Shown here in pieces: positions 45,416-54,900 of a stretch of 64,000 bases of DNA. A program made the position numbers and the translations under genes. The notes under the pieces are model-generated. The model searched no databases. It had not been told where the DNA came from and saw only the letters and a program-made list of their open reading frames with translations. The first letter of the stretch is position 1; each line of letters begins with the position of its first letter. The DNA comes from Saprospirales bacterium (GTDB taxonomy: Bacteria > Bacteroidota > Bacteroidia > Chitinophagales > Saprospiraceae): positions 1-64,000 of the forward strand of contig JADJYG010000023.1 of assembly GCA_016719895.1 (NCBI GenBank), given 5' to 3'.

Positions 45416-45976
45416 TCAGGATTTCCATTTAATGTTGCAGCCTCCGGAGGGCCGTTGAACCGGGTTGACCGGCTGACCGGACAGAACGGCGTCGAGCGCG
45501 GCGCGCAGGTCTTCGCCGGTGACCGGGCCGGGGTTGCGTTTGGGGCGGCTGCTGTCGAGCTGGCCCCGGTAAACCAGCCGCAACGCGCCGTCGAAAACAT
45601 AAAAGTCAGGCGTGCAGGCAGCGTCGTACGCGCGGGCAACTTCCTGGGTTTCGTCGTAAAGATACGGAAACGGATAACCGATTTCCAGTGCATGGGCGGC
45701 CATTTTGCCAGGAGCATCCTCCGGGTAGGCGGAAGCATCGTTGCTGCTGATGCCGGCAAACGCAACGCCCCTGGCCTGGTATTCGCTGACCAGCCGTACA
45801 ATTTCGGCATTTACGTATAGCACATAGGGGCAGTGGTTGCATAAAAACAGGATCACGGTGGCCTTGGGGGAAGCAATATCTTTTAGCCCGAGCATCCGGC
45901 CGCTGACGGTGTCGGGCAGATAAAAATCCGGGGCCTTGGTACCCAAGGGGAGCATGTTGGATTCGGTATATGCCAT
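45416..45976 (-). CDS. Thioredoxin-fold (AhpC/TSA-like) redox protein with CNHCPY
   Basis: Protein of 186 residues without signal peptide. The AhpC/Redoxin-type core has ATVILFLCNHCPYVLYVNAE, giving a C-x2-C redox pair. The tail QRPSGGCNIKWKS is the conserved 'GCNIKWK' end of this family. It is probably a cytoplasmic thiol reductase or peroxiredoxin-like protein; the substrate is unknown. It lies in the same run as nadC. Confidence 0.85.
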   Translation of the reverse strand: MAYTESNMLPLGTKAPDFYLPDTVSGRMLGLKDIASPKATVILFLCNHCPYVLYVNAEIVRLVSEYQARGVAFAGISSNDASAYPEDAPGKMAAHALEIGYPFPYLYDETQEVARAYDAACTPDFYVFDGALRLVYRGQLDSSRPKRNPGPVTGEDLRAALDAVLSGQPVNPVQRPSGGCNIKWKS

Positions 45977-46039
45977 ATCGTACGGTTGCAGAATTTCGGG
46001 GTTTCGGGAAAACGAACATCTGTTGAAAAAGCCCCAGCG

Positions 46040-46876
46040 CTATTTACAGGCCGGATGCACGCCGAGTACATAGTTTTGAACGATAGCGATGGCTGGGGCC
46101 GTTTCGGCGCCGCTAAAACCGGTCATTTGGGCGTCGGTGGTTGTTTGGGCGTATTGCCGGAGAAAAGGGCCTGCCAGCGGAAGGTACGACCAATGCCATT
46201 TTTCCTCCTTATAGCCTTGCGGCCGGTTGGCGCCTTGAGCCGTATAGGGCTGGTAAAACCCGTAAGCCGCTGCGTTTTTCCGGAGCCAGGTATAAATATC
46301 CGCATGGGGGCCGTCTGCTTCGAACGACGCGTTGTTCAGGTCGTTCAAATCGATGTCTGTCCCCCAATGGTGCCGCGAAGTACCCGGCATAGCCGAATAC
46401 TCCAGGATTTTCAGGGTGCGCGCTTGAGCATCCGGTATTTCGGCGGCATACCGCGCCCATTTTCGCTCCCAGATATTTTTTTGTTGTTCGAACGTGCGGG
46501 TGGAAGAGATGATTTTCAGGGTAAGGCCGTCTTTGCGGGCGGCAGCCCACAGGATTTTAAATTTTTCAAAAGCCTCGCGCCGCAACAACATACCCGGCTT
46601 GTCGGTATAGGGTTTGCCCACCGGTACAAAATCAGGATGTTTGGCAGGGTCAAACTTTCCGGTCAGATCATCCCGGCCGGGCAGTGCCGGTGAAACAGAG
46701 GACACGCGTTGCGCAAGGGCTCCGCTGGCCGGCGGCAAGGTATCTGCCGGCGTATTGCCGGCAGGCGTGCTGAATTTTGAAAAAACGGCGCCGGTTTCGG
46801 CTTCAGGGCCGCAGGCGGCGGCGCTCCATACCCCCAAAAACAACGCTGCCCGAAAGAATACTTTTACCTTCATCAT
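46040..46876 (-). CDS. VanY-type D-alanyl-D-alanine carboxypeptidase, probable lipoprotein
   Basis: Zinc carboxypeptidase of 278 residues trimming peptidoglycan stem peptides. The N-terminus (MMKVKVFFRAALFLGVWSAA followed by AC) looks like a lipoprotein signal with Cys. The VanY domain has SSTRTFEQQKNIW, then the zinc motif SRHHWGTDIDLNDL and the final His in EEKWHWSYLPLAGP. The ATG at 46876 overlaps the thioredoxin stop (ATGA), so the two are translationally coupled. Confidence 0.9.
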   Translation of the reverse strand: MMKVKVFFRAALFLGVWSAAACGPEAETGAVFSKFSTPAGNTPADTLPPASGALAQRVSSVSPALPGRDDLTGKFDPAKHPDFVPVGKPYTDKPGMLLRREAFEKFKILWAAARKDGLTLKIISSTRTFEQQKNIWERKWARYAAEIPDAQARTLKILEYSAMPGTSRHHWGTDIDLNDLNNASFEADGPHADIYTWLRKNAAAYGFYQPYTAQGANRPQGYKEEKWHWSYLPLAGPFLRQYAQTTTDAQMTGFSGAETAPAIAIVQNYVLGVHPACK

Positions 46877-47199
46877 GCGGCGGCTTCGATCACTTTTTTC
46901 AAGGCTTCCTTGGTCAACACGCCGGGCTGCCGCCAAAGCTCCACCCCATTCCGGTACAACATGAACGTGGGCACACCCATTACCTTCAAGTGCACCGCCA
47001 GGTCGGTATTTTCATCTACATCGACCTTGAAAATATAGATGCAGTCGCCCAGATCGGCTTTCAAATCGGCCAACACCGGTTCCATCGCCCGGCAGGGGCC
47101 ACACCAGGTAGCGTGAAAATCGAGCAGGACCAGGGTACCGGACCCGATTATTTTTTCAAAAGTAGCAGTCACCGTATGGAAATATTGAATGTTGCGCAC
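46873..47199 (-). CDS. trxA: Thioredoxin
   Basis: Disulfide reductase of about 108 residues with the WCGPC active site (DFHATWCGPCRAMEPVL), VDVDENTDLAVHLKVMGVPT with the cis-Pro, and a normal C-terminal helix. No ATG is available at the N-terminus; the GTG at 47199 (MRNIQYFHTV) is the most likely start, with a TTG just upstream. It is the first gene of the run with the VanY-type gene, the CNHCPY protein and nadC. Confidence 0.9.
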   Translation of the reverse strand: MRNIQYFHTVTATFEKIIGSGTLVLLDFHATWCGPCRAMEPVLADLKADLGDCIYIFKVDVDENTDLAVHLKVMGVPTFMLYRNGVELWRQPGVLTKEALKKVIEAAA

Positions 47200-47360
47200 C
47201 AATCAGCATCTTGCTCAAAAAGCGGCGCAAGATACGGCAGAATATCGGTTTGGCGGTACGACCGGATACTCCTAAACAAGGTAATTCGCGGGGTATTCAT
47301 CGAAAAAACGGGGCAAAACGAATCCATTTGGCGATTTTCACCCATAAAAACTATAAATAC

Positions 47361-47543
47361 ATGAATTTGTTCCGTTTTCTGCTCGCCTTTACCGCGCTAT
47401 TCACTTCCGGCAGCGCTTTTGCCCAAAAACAAGATAAGGCCATCAAAGCCGTGATAAATCGTTTTTTTGAAGGTATGGAAAAAGGCGACACCACGCTATT
47501 GTTGGGCGCCTGTACTGAAACACCTGTATTTCAAACCATTTAA
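47361..47543 (+). pseudogene. Truncated NTF2/SnoaL-like protein gene
   Basis: A 60-codon frame encodes a signal peptide (MNLFRFLLAFTALFTSGSAF) and the first helix of a DUF4440/SnoaL-like domain (AIKAVINRFFEGMEKGDTTL). It then stops at ETPVFQTI, where family members go on for another 80 or so residues. The following 136 bases up to the subtilase show no continuation in any frame. It is probably a 3'-truncated relic rather than a real short gene. Confidence 0.6.
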
Positions 47544-47679
47544 TATCTGCGTTATTATCGCATCCGCTTTCCGCACAAATTAGCAACTTTGCATACCTGT
47601 ACCAGCAGGGTCTCTACCTGCTGTACAACCAAATTTTGCAGCGGGTTATAAAAACCGTCTGGAAAAAACACGATATCAA

Positions 47680-49740
47680 ATGGCTGGAAAAAAAGTGCAA
47701 AAAGCGACCTTCTCCTACGGAGGGGTCCAACTGAGCCTCACAAAAAGCAAAACATCCGCTGCAGTGCAATACAACGGGGCCCACGCGCGCAAAGCCGCCC
47801 GCCGCGGCACAGTGGCGCCGCCACCCGTCCAAATCTTTGAAGTGGTGACCAGCAAGCGCAGTATCGATAAGAAACTGGACGCCTTGCGCGCACAACCCGA
47901 TGTTGCGGCAGGCACACATATCTGGCTCGTGGAAGGACAGGAAGACGCGCCGTTTATTCCAACGGGAAACCTGTACATTGAATTTGTGCCGGGCGCCGAC
48001 GAGCGCAAGCAGATCGATGTGTTGGAAAACCTCGGGCTGAGTATCAAGGAGATCGTCGGCCCGGGCGCCTACCGGGTGAGCGTCACGCCGCAATCGCCGA
48101 ATCCGGTCAAATGCGCCATACAACTCCAGCGCAACAAGCTCGTGGCGATAGCCGAGCCGGAGTTCGCCGCCACACCGGTGATGCCGGCTTTTTCCACCCC
48201 GGCCGGCCGTTTTATCGCCACGCAATGGCACCTTGAAAACAGCGGCCAATCGATCCCGGCGATCGATGTGCCCAACTCGGTATACGCCGCCAATCATTTC
48301 AAACGCGGCGCCGACGCCAAAGTGCGCGAAGCCTGGAATTTTTTGGGCAGCCTGGGCAACCCGGCGCTGAAAATTGCGGTGATCGACACCGGATTTGCCA
48401 CCGACCATCCACAACTGCGGGGCGATGGCGCCAAGATTATCCATCCCCGCAATGTTGCCGCACAGAATACCGACGTGTCGCCTTTCGTGCGCATGGGCAA
48501 CGGCGCATTCGCCGTAATCAGCCACGGCACCTCCTGTGCCGCCGTGGCTGCCGGCGCCCCGGATATTCAGGGAATTCTCGGCGCCGCCCCCAATGCACGG
48601 CTGATCCTGATTAAACTGGATGTTTTGACCGATGAGTCCATAAAAGGCGCCTTCGAACACGCCATGCTGAATGGCGCTGATGTGATCTCCTGCAGCCTGG
48701 GCTATCCCAAGCCCGTGCCGCTTTCGACCTATGTGTCGAATTTTCTGAAAAAAGTAGCGGCCGAAGGGCGGAGCGGCCGCGGCATAGCCATGTTCTTTGC
48801 CGCCGGAAACGCCAACCCGGCCTCCAATAATGTACCCCGCCAGGTTAGCGATTTCGCCGCACACCCCGAGGGTATTTGTGTGACGGCTTCCAACAGCCTC
48901 GACCAGCGCTCCAGCTACTCCTTTTACGGACCCACCGCTTTTCTTTGCGCCCCTTCCAACGGCGATCAGGGTGTGGGTATCACCACGGCCACCTGCGACC
49001 TGGGTCAGGATGGCCGCTCGGTGGCGCTGGGCTACACCAGCGGCTTCGGCGGCACCTCCAGCGCGGCGCCGCTGGCAGCCGGTGTTTGTGCGCTCCTGCT
49101 CACGGCCAACCCCAACCTCAACAGTGCGCAAATCAAAAATATTCTTCGCCAAAGTCTGGACAAAATAGGCCCCCCCGGCGCCTACGATCCCTCCGGCCAT
49201 TCCGACTTTTACGGGTACGGCCGCCTCAATGCGCTGCGCGCCGTACAACTGGCCGCATCCTTGTACAGCAGCAGTGGCGGTACTACTGGCAGCAGCACCG
49301 GCAGCAATACCGGCGGCGGCAGTGTGGGGGGGAGTACGCCGGCGCCACCGTCGACCCCGCGGGGCAAGGTCGTTTCCAACTTCCTGAACGTCCGCTCGGG
49401 GCCATCCACGGCGTATGCCATCGTAAAAAAACTGGATAAGGGCGACGTGGTCAATTTGCTGGAAAAAGTATCCGGTTTCTGGCGGATTGCCGCCGGGCAG
49501 TTTGTCAGCGCCGATTACATACAGGTATTATCCGCCATTTCCGGCGCCCCGGCCGCCAGCCGGCGCGGAAAAGTAATTTCCAATTTTCTGAACGTTCGGT
49601 CCGGCCCCTCCACGGCGTACCAACAGGTGGCACGCCTGGATAAAGGTAAGATCGTGAATATCTACGAAACCAGCCGCGACGGCTGGCACCGGATCGGGAC
49701 AAACCAGTGGGTACTGGGCAGTTATATCCAAATCGTCTGA
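47680..49740 (+). CDS. Subtilisin-like S8 peptidase with two SH3b domains
   Basis: Protein of 686 residues. Residues about 1-175 are an unassigned N-domain. The S8 domain (about 180-530) has the full triad: Asp236 in AVIDTG, His282 in ISHGTSCAAVAAG and Ser460 in GGTSSAAPLAAGV, plus the FFAAGN oxyanion region. A Gly/Ser/Thr linker leads to two SH3b repeats (about 562-615 and 628-685), both starting near-identically with SNFLNVRSGPSTAY. No signal peptide or T9SS tail is visible, although SH3b domains usually bind cell wall. The location is therefore unclear. Confidence 0.9.
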   Translation: MAGKKVQKATFSYGGVQLSLTKSKTSAAVQYNGAHARKAARRGTVAPPPVQIFEVVTSKRSIDKKLDALRAQPDVAAGTHIWLVEGQEDAPFIPTGNLYIEFVPGADERKQIDVLENLGLSIKEIVGPGAYRVSVTPQSPNPVKCAIQLQRNKLVAIAEPEFAATPVMPAFSTPAGRFIATQWHLENSGQSIPAIDVPNSVYAANHFKRGADAKVREAWNFLGSLGNPALKIAVIDTGFATDHPQLRGDGAKIIHPRNVAAQNTDVSPFVRMGNGAFAVISHGTSCAAVAAGAPDIQGILGAAPNARLILIKLDVLTDESIKGAFEHAMLNGADVISCSLGYPKPVPLSTYVSNFLKKVAAEGRSGRGIAMFFAAGNANPASNNVPRQVSDFAAHPEGICVTASNSLDQRSSYSFYGPTAFLCAPSNGDQGVGITTATCDLGQDGRSVALGYTSGFGGTSSAAPLAAGVCALLLTANPNLNSAQIKNILRQSLDKIGPPGAYDPSGHSDFYGYGRLNALRAVQLAASLYSSSGGTTGSSTGSNTGGGSVGGSTPAPPSTPRGKVVSNFLNVRSGPSTAYAIVKKLDKGDVVNLLEKVSGFWRIAAGQFVSADYIQVLSAISGAPAASRRGKVISNFLNVRSGPSTAYQQVARLDKGKIVNIYETSRDGWHRIGTNQWVLGSYIQIV

Positions 49741-49789
49741 GCGGCAAAGTTGCCGCCAAAGTGGCAAGTTATTTATGAGACGATGCCGA

Positions 49790-51034
49790 TCAGGCGAAAA
49801 ATCCGTTCAGGCAAAACTCCTCCAGGAGCCCCAGCAAGGGAAGGCCGATCAGGTGGCTGGCCACCCGGCCGACCAGTTGCTTAGCCGGGCGAGTCTTCGT
49901 CTGAAGTTTTTGCTCAAAGTATTCGCCGATGTGACGTACAATGTAGGCTTGTTCCTGAAAGGTCATCTCGTGAAAAAGCGGCAGGCGCAACAGGCACTTC
50001 GCAAATTTTTCGGCATGCGGAAGCGGCGCCTGTTCGCCGTATCTGCCGGTGTAATACGGGCTGGAATGCAGGCCAAGGTAGTGGAACGTGCTGATAATAC
50101 CCCGGGTTTTCAGGTAATGGAGCAACGCATCCCGCTCGTTCCCGTCGGGTAAAACGATATAAAAAATATGCGCGTTGTGGTCGTTATTCGGATTTAATTT
50201 TGGCAGTTTGAACAGCCCCTGAAACGGCAACAGCTGCGTGTAGTAGTACGTCCACAATTGTTTTCTCCGGTTGGTGATAGCCTCGATGTCTGTGAGTTGA
50301 AGGGATAAATAGGCGCAGCACAGCTCAGGCAGGTTGAAAACAGATCCCGAATCGATCCAGGTGTATTTATCTTCCAATCCCAGCATAAACCGGTGGCGGT
50401 TGGTGCCACAATTTTTCAGGACGATGGCGCGCTCTGCAAATGCTTTGTTGTTGATCAAAAGCGCTCCTCCCTGACCGCAGGTGACGTTTTTGGTTTCGTG
50501 AAATGAAAAGGTGGCCATATCGCCGAAAGCGCCGAGGGGCTTGCCGTCGTAAAAAGCATGAATACCTTGAGCGGCATCTTCGATAAGGATCAGGTTGTGT
50601 TTCCGTACGATCTGCAGCAACGCATACATGTCTACGCTAAATCCGGCGTAGTGTACCACCACCACGGCCCTGGTTTTCGGCGTAATGTGCGTTTCGAGTT
50701 GGCTCAGGTCCATGTTGGGCGAGTCTGGGGCGGAGTCGCAAAACTTCACCTTACCGCCGTACAGTTCGAAGGCATTCGCCGTGGACACATAGGTATACGC
50801 CGGGGCAATAACCTCGTCGCCGGGTTGCAGGGCCAACAGCAGGGCGGCCAATTCCAGCGCCCGGGTACAGGCGGAGGTAAGCACCACCTCTTCGGCGCCA
50901 TGGTTCTTTTTAAAATATTCCCGTACTTTGGCAGCATACACCCCTGAAAACAGTTTGCTGGCATCGAAGCTGGTGGCGATGAGTTCATGGAATGCAGCCG
51001 TGCAATCAAATGGCTTGTTGAATGGAATGGTCAT
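49790..51034 (-). CDS. wecE: dTDP-4-amino-4,6-dideoxygalactose transaminase (WecE/RffA type)
   Basis: PLP sugar aminotransferase of the DegT/DnrJ/EryC1 family, 414 residues. It contains SACTRALELAALLLALQPGD, APAYTYVSTANAFELYGG, LIEDAAQGIHAFYDGKPLGA, FSFHETKNVTCGQGG with the PLP lysine (Lys182), and the C-terminal ISTFHYLGLHSSPYY. It makes an amino-deoxy sugar nucleotide for a surface glycan. The WecE assignment rests on overall resemblance. It is convergent with the subtilase gene. Confidence 0.88.
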   Translation of the reverse strand: MTIPFNKPFDCTAAFHELIATSFDASKLFSGVYAAKVREYFKKNHGAEEVVLTSACTRALELAALLLALQPGDEVIAPAYTYVSTANAFELYGGKVKFCDSAPDSPNMDLSQLETHITPKTRAVVVVHYAGFSVDMYALLQIVRKHNLILIEDAAQGIHAFYDGKPLGAFGDMATFSFHETKNVTCGQGGALLINNKAFAERAIVLKNCGTNRHRFMLGLEDKYTWIDSGSVFNLPELCCAYLSLQLTDIEAITNRRKQLWTYYYTQLLPFQGLFKLPKLNPNNDHNAHIFYIVLPDGNERDALLHYLKTRGIISTFHYLGLHSSPYYTGRYGEQAPLPHAEKFAKCLLRLPLFHEMTFQEQAYIVRHIGEYFEQKLQTKTRPAKQLVGRVASHLIGLPLLGLLEEFCLNGFFA

Positions 51035-51528
51035 CGATTGGAATGCTTTAGAGTTGGCCTATTTGTTATGCCGGCCGCCGGCATTTACCGGAAAATACTA
51101 TTACTCATCCGGGCGATTCGATTCGGCCAGGACAATCAATAGAATCTCTGCGGCACATGTGTATGGCCCGGACGACAGGTTTTTGATTAGTGATAGATAC
51201 AAACAGATGTCACGCCGCAGGGCGAGCCTTGCCGGCCTGGGTTTTCAGCCCGACCGGACAAATTAATGAAGCGTTGTGATGGAAGCGAACGTTTTGACGC
51301 GCGTACACCGTAGTGCCATCAGGCAGGTGGAAAAACTACGGCGCTGTTTGATTACAGGAAAGAGAATAAACCGCTGTGCAAATGAACACAGGAGTAAAGA
51401 TTAGTACGAATAACAAAAACATTGCCAGAACGTCAGCGATGTGGGGGTTGGACAACATGCTGACTCAAAAGACGTACGCAAAGTTCGACTTTATCCTGTA
51501 TTCTGCAATACCTGCTTTTGCAAACGTC
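51035..51528. other. Gap of about 490 bases, nothing recognised
   Basis: This region lies between the wecE start and the purC stop. Short frames exist but have no protein-like character, and no tRNA, palindrome or promoter box was recognised with confidence. It should contain the wecE promoter (minus) near 51040-51130. Confidence 0.4.
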
Positions 51529-52473
51529 TTAAAATATCCTTTCCAGGGCATGGCGGATATTCCGTTCGATGCGGGCTAGGGGGTCGGCCGGCGGTTCTTT
51601 GTGGAACGCCCTGCCGGTTACCCGTTCAAACAGCTCGATATACCGGTTGGAAATTTCTTCCACGAAGGCGCCGGGCATATCGGGTATTTGCTGGCCTTCC
51701 TTGCCCTGGAAACCGTGTTGCAGGAGCCATTCGCGCACAAACTCCTTGCTCAACTGGCGTTGTTTTTCGCCCCTGGCCTGCCGGCCGGCATAGCCGTCAG
51801 CATAAAAATAGCGCGAGCTGTCGGGGGTATGGATTTCGTCCATGAGCATGATCTGCCCGTCTTTTTTCCCGAATTCATATTTGGTGTCTACCAGCAACAG
51901 GCCCTGGCGGGCGGCCATTTCCGTGCCGCGCCGAAACAGGGCGCGGGTGTATGCCTCCATTTGCGCATAGTCTTCGCTGCCGACGATACCGCGGTCGATG
52001 ATATCCTCGCGGGAAATATCTTCGTCATGCCCTTCGTCAGCCTTGGTCGTCGGTGTGATGACCGGCTCGGGAAACGCATCGTTTTCGCGCAAGCCACCGG
52101 GCAACCCGACGCCGCACAAGCGGCGCTGGCCGGCGGCGTAGGTGCGGGCGGCATGGCCCGCCAGGTATCCGCGGATCACCATTTCCACGCGGAGGGGTTC
52201 GCAGCGGTACCCGATAGCCACGTTGGGATCGGGTGTGCTGAGCAGCCAGTTGGGGCAGATGTCGCGGGTAGATTCGAGGAAATGGGCGGCAATTTGGTTC
52301 AACACGGCGCCTTTATACGGAATCGGCCGGGGCAGTACGTGATCGAAAGCCGAAATACGGTCGGTGGCTACCATGACCAGCAGGTCGCCCAGGGAATAAA
52401 CATCGCGCACTTTGCCGCGGTAAAAAGCCGTTTGGCCGGGAAGTTGGAAATTGGTTTCACGAATAGCGTTCAT
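51529..52473 (-). CDS. purC: Phosphoribosylaminoimidazole-succinocarboxamide synthase
   Basis: Purine biosynthesis ligase joining CAIR and aspartate with ATP, 314 residues, the long form common in Bacteroidota. Motifs: FYRGKVRDVYSLGDLLVMVA, RISAFDHVLPRPIPYKGAVL, GYRCEPLRVEMVIRGYLAG, LLLVDTKYEFGKKDGQIMLM and DEIHTPDSSRYF. The ATG at 52473 (MNAIRETNFQLPG) was chosen. It is divergent from the first beta-propeller gene. Confidence 0.96.
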   Translation of the reverse strand: MNAIRETNFQLPGQTAFYRGKVRDVYSLGDLLVMVATDRISAFDHVLPRPIPYKGAVLNQIAAHFLESTRDICPNWLLSTPDPNVAIGYRCEPLRVEMVIRGYLAGHAARTYAAGQRRLCGVGLPGGLRENDAFPEPVITPTTKADEGHDEDISREDIIDRGIVGSEDYAQMEAYTRALFRRGTEMAARQGLLLVDTKYEFGKKDGQIMLMDEIHTPDSSRYFYADGYAGRQARGEKQRQLSKEFVREWLLQHGFQGKEGQQIPDMPGAFVEEISNRYIELFERVTGRAFHKEPPADPLARIERNIRHALERIF

Positions 52474-52559
52474 AAACAAGGTTCGTCGTACGAAATGCAA
52501 AGTTCCGACAAAGGCCGCTGGAATTATACCCAACCGGGCAGAGTTTTGGAAAGGATCGG

Positions 52560-52567
52560 TATATTTG
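52560..52567 (+). promoter_or_regulatory. TAnnTTTG -7 box (TATATTTG)
   Basis: TATATTTG ends 14 bases before the ATG at 52582 of the first propeller gene. Confidence 0.45.
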
Positions 52568-52581
52568 GAAAATTTATCTCC

Positions 52582-54861
52582 ATGCCTCTACTTGTTCACC
52601 GTTTCCTGTTGCTTGCCTGCCTGTTTCAGGCATTGCCCCTTCCCGCACAAATATCCACCATCACCCAATATATGCCGGCCGGCGTGGATACCCTCGGGCC
52701 GTTGCGGGCCGAGACGCCACAGGTTGTCGCTTGCGCCAACGGGTATTGCTATGCCTTTTCCAGGGGAAATGCCGCCTTTTACCGCCCCGACCAGCCGGAC
52801 AGCCGCTGGCAGCCGCTCGGCGGATTTGACGACCCCGAAGAAGCGGTGTACGGCCTGGCCGACGCCGGCGCTGCCGTGCTCGTTCAAACGCTGGCAACCC
52901 ACTACGACCCTTTCAGCTGGTATGTTTATACTTACCGCCTCTACCGTACCACCGGTTCTCCCGACAGCCTCGAACTGACCCTCGAATTTCAGCTCAACGG
53001 ATACGATGGCCTGGATTCGGACCGCTTCGGCTATTTTAATGTCGTCCACACCGATCTGGTTTATTTTACGCTGGGCAAATCGGTGGGCATTGACAACCAG
53101 TACTGGAATTATTATTCTACCGACAATGGCGTCAGCTGGACGGCGCTGGGGTTGCAGGCCCGGAATTTGTTTTTGGCCCGGCAAGCCGGCAACCTGTATG
53201 TGCTGCCCGACCAGCCGGATTATTTCAACGAATCAGATTCGCTCTACTGGTCGAATAAGCCCGATTTCAGCAGTTATAACCCCACGTATATGCCCGGTTC
53301 GAAATTCGGCCAAGTCGATATCCGCTGGCTGCACGACACCTTGTTTTATTTCACGAATCGCGATAGTTTTTATTTCTCCGCTTTCGGCGGGCTGTTTTGG
53401 GAAACGCGCGCCTGGCCGGACCAGGCTGAAATCAACGCCATCGCAGTGCACAACGACCGGCTGTACCTCGCCACCAACAACGGCCTGTTTGAATCGGCTT
53501 CGCCCTCGGGAAAATGGACGCCCCTCTATCAATTCCAGGATTGTTATTACCCGGAAGCCTACCAGCTGTATCCTGTAGATGAGGGGTTGCCCTGGGTCAG
53601 CGGCGCCGCCACTGCCCTGCTGCGGCCCGCCGACCCGGCGGGCGCCGGCTGGCGGTCTTTCGACGAAGGCTTGCCCGGCAATGGTACCCGGTATCTCAAG
53701 GTGTTGCGCGATACGTTGTACGGCTCGTATGGCGTCGCTACCTACCGGAGCGCCGACGGCCTGCACTGGGAACCGCTGAATGCGCCGGGGCTTCGGGGCG
53801 TAAATTACCTGAACTGCACCGGCATCGTCGAACACCAGGGGCAGCTCTTTGCGCCGGCCGGATACGGTTATGCCCCGGTGTCGTATCAGAATAACGGTAT
53901 TTTCATACAACCCGCCGGGCAGGACTGGCATTTTCTCGACACCTTTCCCAACACCGGCGGCTATAACCTCTACCTGAGTGCCAGCGGCCAGTACCTGTAT
54001 TGGTACAACTCCCTGCAGGTACAGCGCTCGGATGACCTGGGAGCCACCTGGGCGCCCCTGGATGTGCCCGTTGCCAATTCTATCAGCGCGTTTATTGCCA
54101 GCGGCGACACCTTGTTTTTGCTGGAATATTCGCCGCACCTGTTGTGGATGTCGACCGACCGGGGAATGACCTGGATATCGAAACCGCTGCCGGTCAGCTC
54201 CGGCTATTTTGCCCTGTTCCTGCAAAAGGGGCGCCTGGTACTGGGCGGCGAAAAATTGGCCACCTGGGCGAGCGACGACTGGGGAAACACCTGGAAACGC
54301 ACCAACCTGGGCATTTCCACCAATTACAGCGTCAGCTACCAAATGCTGGACGACGATATTCTGGTGGCGCACCTGTCGCCAAACCACTATGCCCTGACCT
54401 TCTACCGGGGGGTGATGTTGAGCCTCGACGCCGGCGCGCACTGGCTGAAATTGCTGTTGCCGGTAGATCAGGGCTCCTATGTTTTTTATGGGTTGGCCCG
54501 CTACGGCGAGTACTTGTATTATAGCGGCTACAATGCCGGCAACTACCGCTTTCCCTTCCGCCCCGTGCTCCAGAAACTGGAAGAAATCACGCCGAAGGTG
54601 CCGGTGCGCGAGCCGCGGCTGGAAAACCGGATAACCATCAGCCCCAACCCGGCCGTATCCGGCGAGACCTGGCTCACGGCCGACCCCGCCATCCGGCTGC
54701 CGCAGCGCTGGCAGCTGTACGACGCGCAAGGGCGGCTGGTACAGGAAGGCGAAATGGACATGCCGCGCTACCGGCTCGGGCTTGGGCAGGCGCCCGAAGG
54801 GGTGTATGCGTTGTACTTTCCGGGTTTGGGCGGCGCGCTGAAGGTGACGGTGGGATGGTAG
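52582..54861 (+). CDS. Secreted beta-propeller protein with T9SS sorting domain (copy 1)
   Basis: Protein of 759 residues. The signal peptide (about 1-25) is followed by about 640 residues of Trp/Tyr-rich propeller-like repeats (YYSTDNGVSWTALGL, WSNKPDFSSYNP, WASDDWGNTWKRTN, MSLDAGAHWLKLLL), similar to sialidase/BNR-type 'DxGxxW' blades. A type A sorting domain (about 672-755; ENRITISPNPAVSGETWL, GVYALYFPGLGGALKV) directs export and surface attachment through the type IX system. The ligand is unknown. The last 292 coding bases are identical to those of the next gene. The start at 52582 was chosen by the signal peptide; the frame is open far upstream antisense to purC. Confidence 0.85.
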   Translation: MPLLVHRFLLLACLFQALPLPAQISTITQYMPAGVDTLGPLRAETPQVVACANGYCYAFSRGNAAFYRPDQPDSRWQPLGGFDDPEEAVYGLADAGAAVLVQTLATHYDPFSWYVYTYRLYRTTGSPDSLELTLEFQLNGYDGLDSDRFGYFNVVHTDLVYFTLGKSVGIDNQYWNYYSTDNGVSWTALGLQARNLFLARQAGNLYVLPDQPDYFNESDSLYWSNKPDFSSYNPTYMPGSKFGQVDIRWLHDTLFYFTNRDSFYFSAFGGLFWETRAWPDQAEINAIAVHNDRLYLATNNGLFESASPSGKWTPLYQFQDCYYPEAYQLYPVDEGLPWVSGAATALLRPADPAGAGWRSFDEGLPGNGTRYLKVLRDTLYGSYGVATYRSADGLHWEPLNAPGLRGVNYLNCTGIVEHQGQLFAPAGYGYAPVSYQNNGIFIQPAGQDWHFLDTFPNTGGYNLYLSASGQYLYWYNSLQVQRSDDLGATWAPLDVPVANSISAFIASGDTLFLLEYSPHLLWMSTDRGMTWISKPLPVSSGYFALFLQKGRLVLGGEKLATWASDDWGNTWKRTNLGISTNYSVSYQMLDDDILVAHLSPNHYALTFYRGVMLSLDAGAHWLKLLLPVDQGSYVFYGLARYGEYLYYSGYNAGNYRFPFRPVLQKLEEITPKVPVREPRLENRITISPNPAVSGETWLTADPAIRLPQRWQLYDAQGRLVQEGEMDMPRYRLGLGQAPEGVYALYFPGLGGALKVTVGW
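54558..54849 (+). repeat. 292-bp exact direct repeat, copy 1 (T9SS sorting domain)
   Basis: Compared base by base, this segment is identical to 56859-57150, an offset of 2301. Identity starts at CCGCCCCGTGCTCCAG and ends at GAAGGTGACG, and covers the sorting domain plus a short linker. Outside it the two genes differ at once, apart from a short similar stretch just upstream. Confidence 0.95.
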
Positions 54862-54900
54862 AATTGTCGAAGACCATTTTGATTGATAAACCATAGCCAT

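Noticed and set aside
51601..52581. N-terminal extension of the first propeller protein across purC
   Set aside because: It is antisense to the well-supported purC gene, and a signal peptide begins exactly at 52582.
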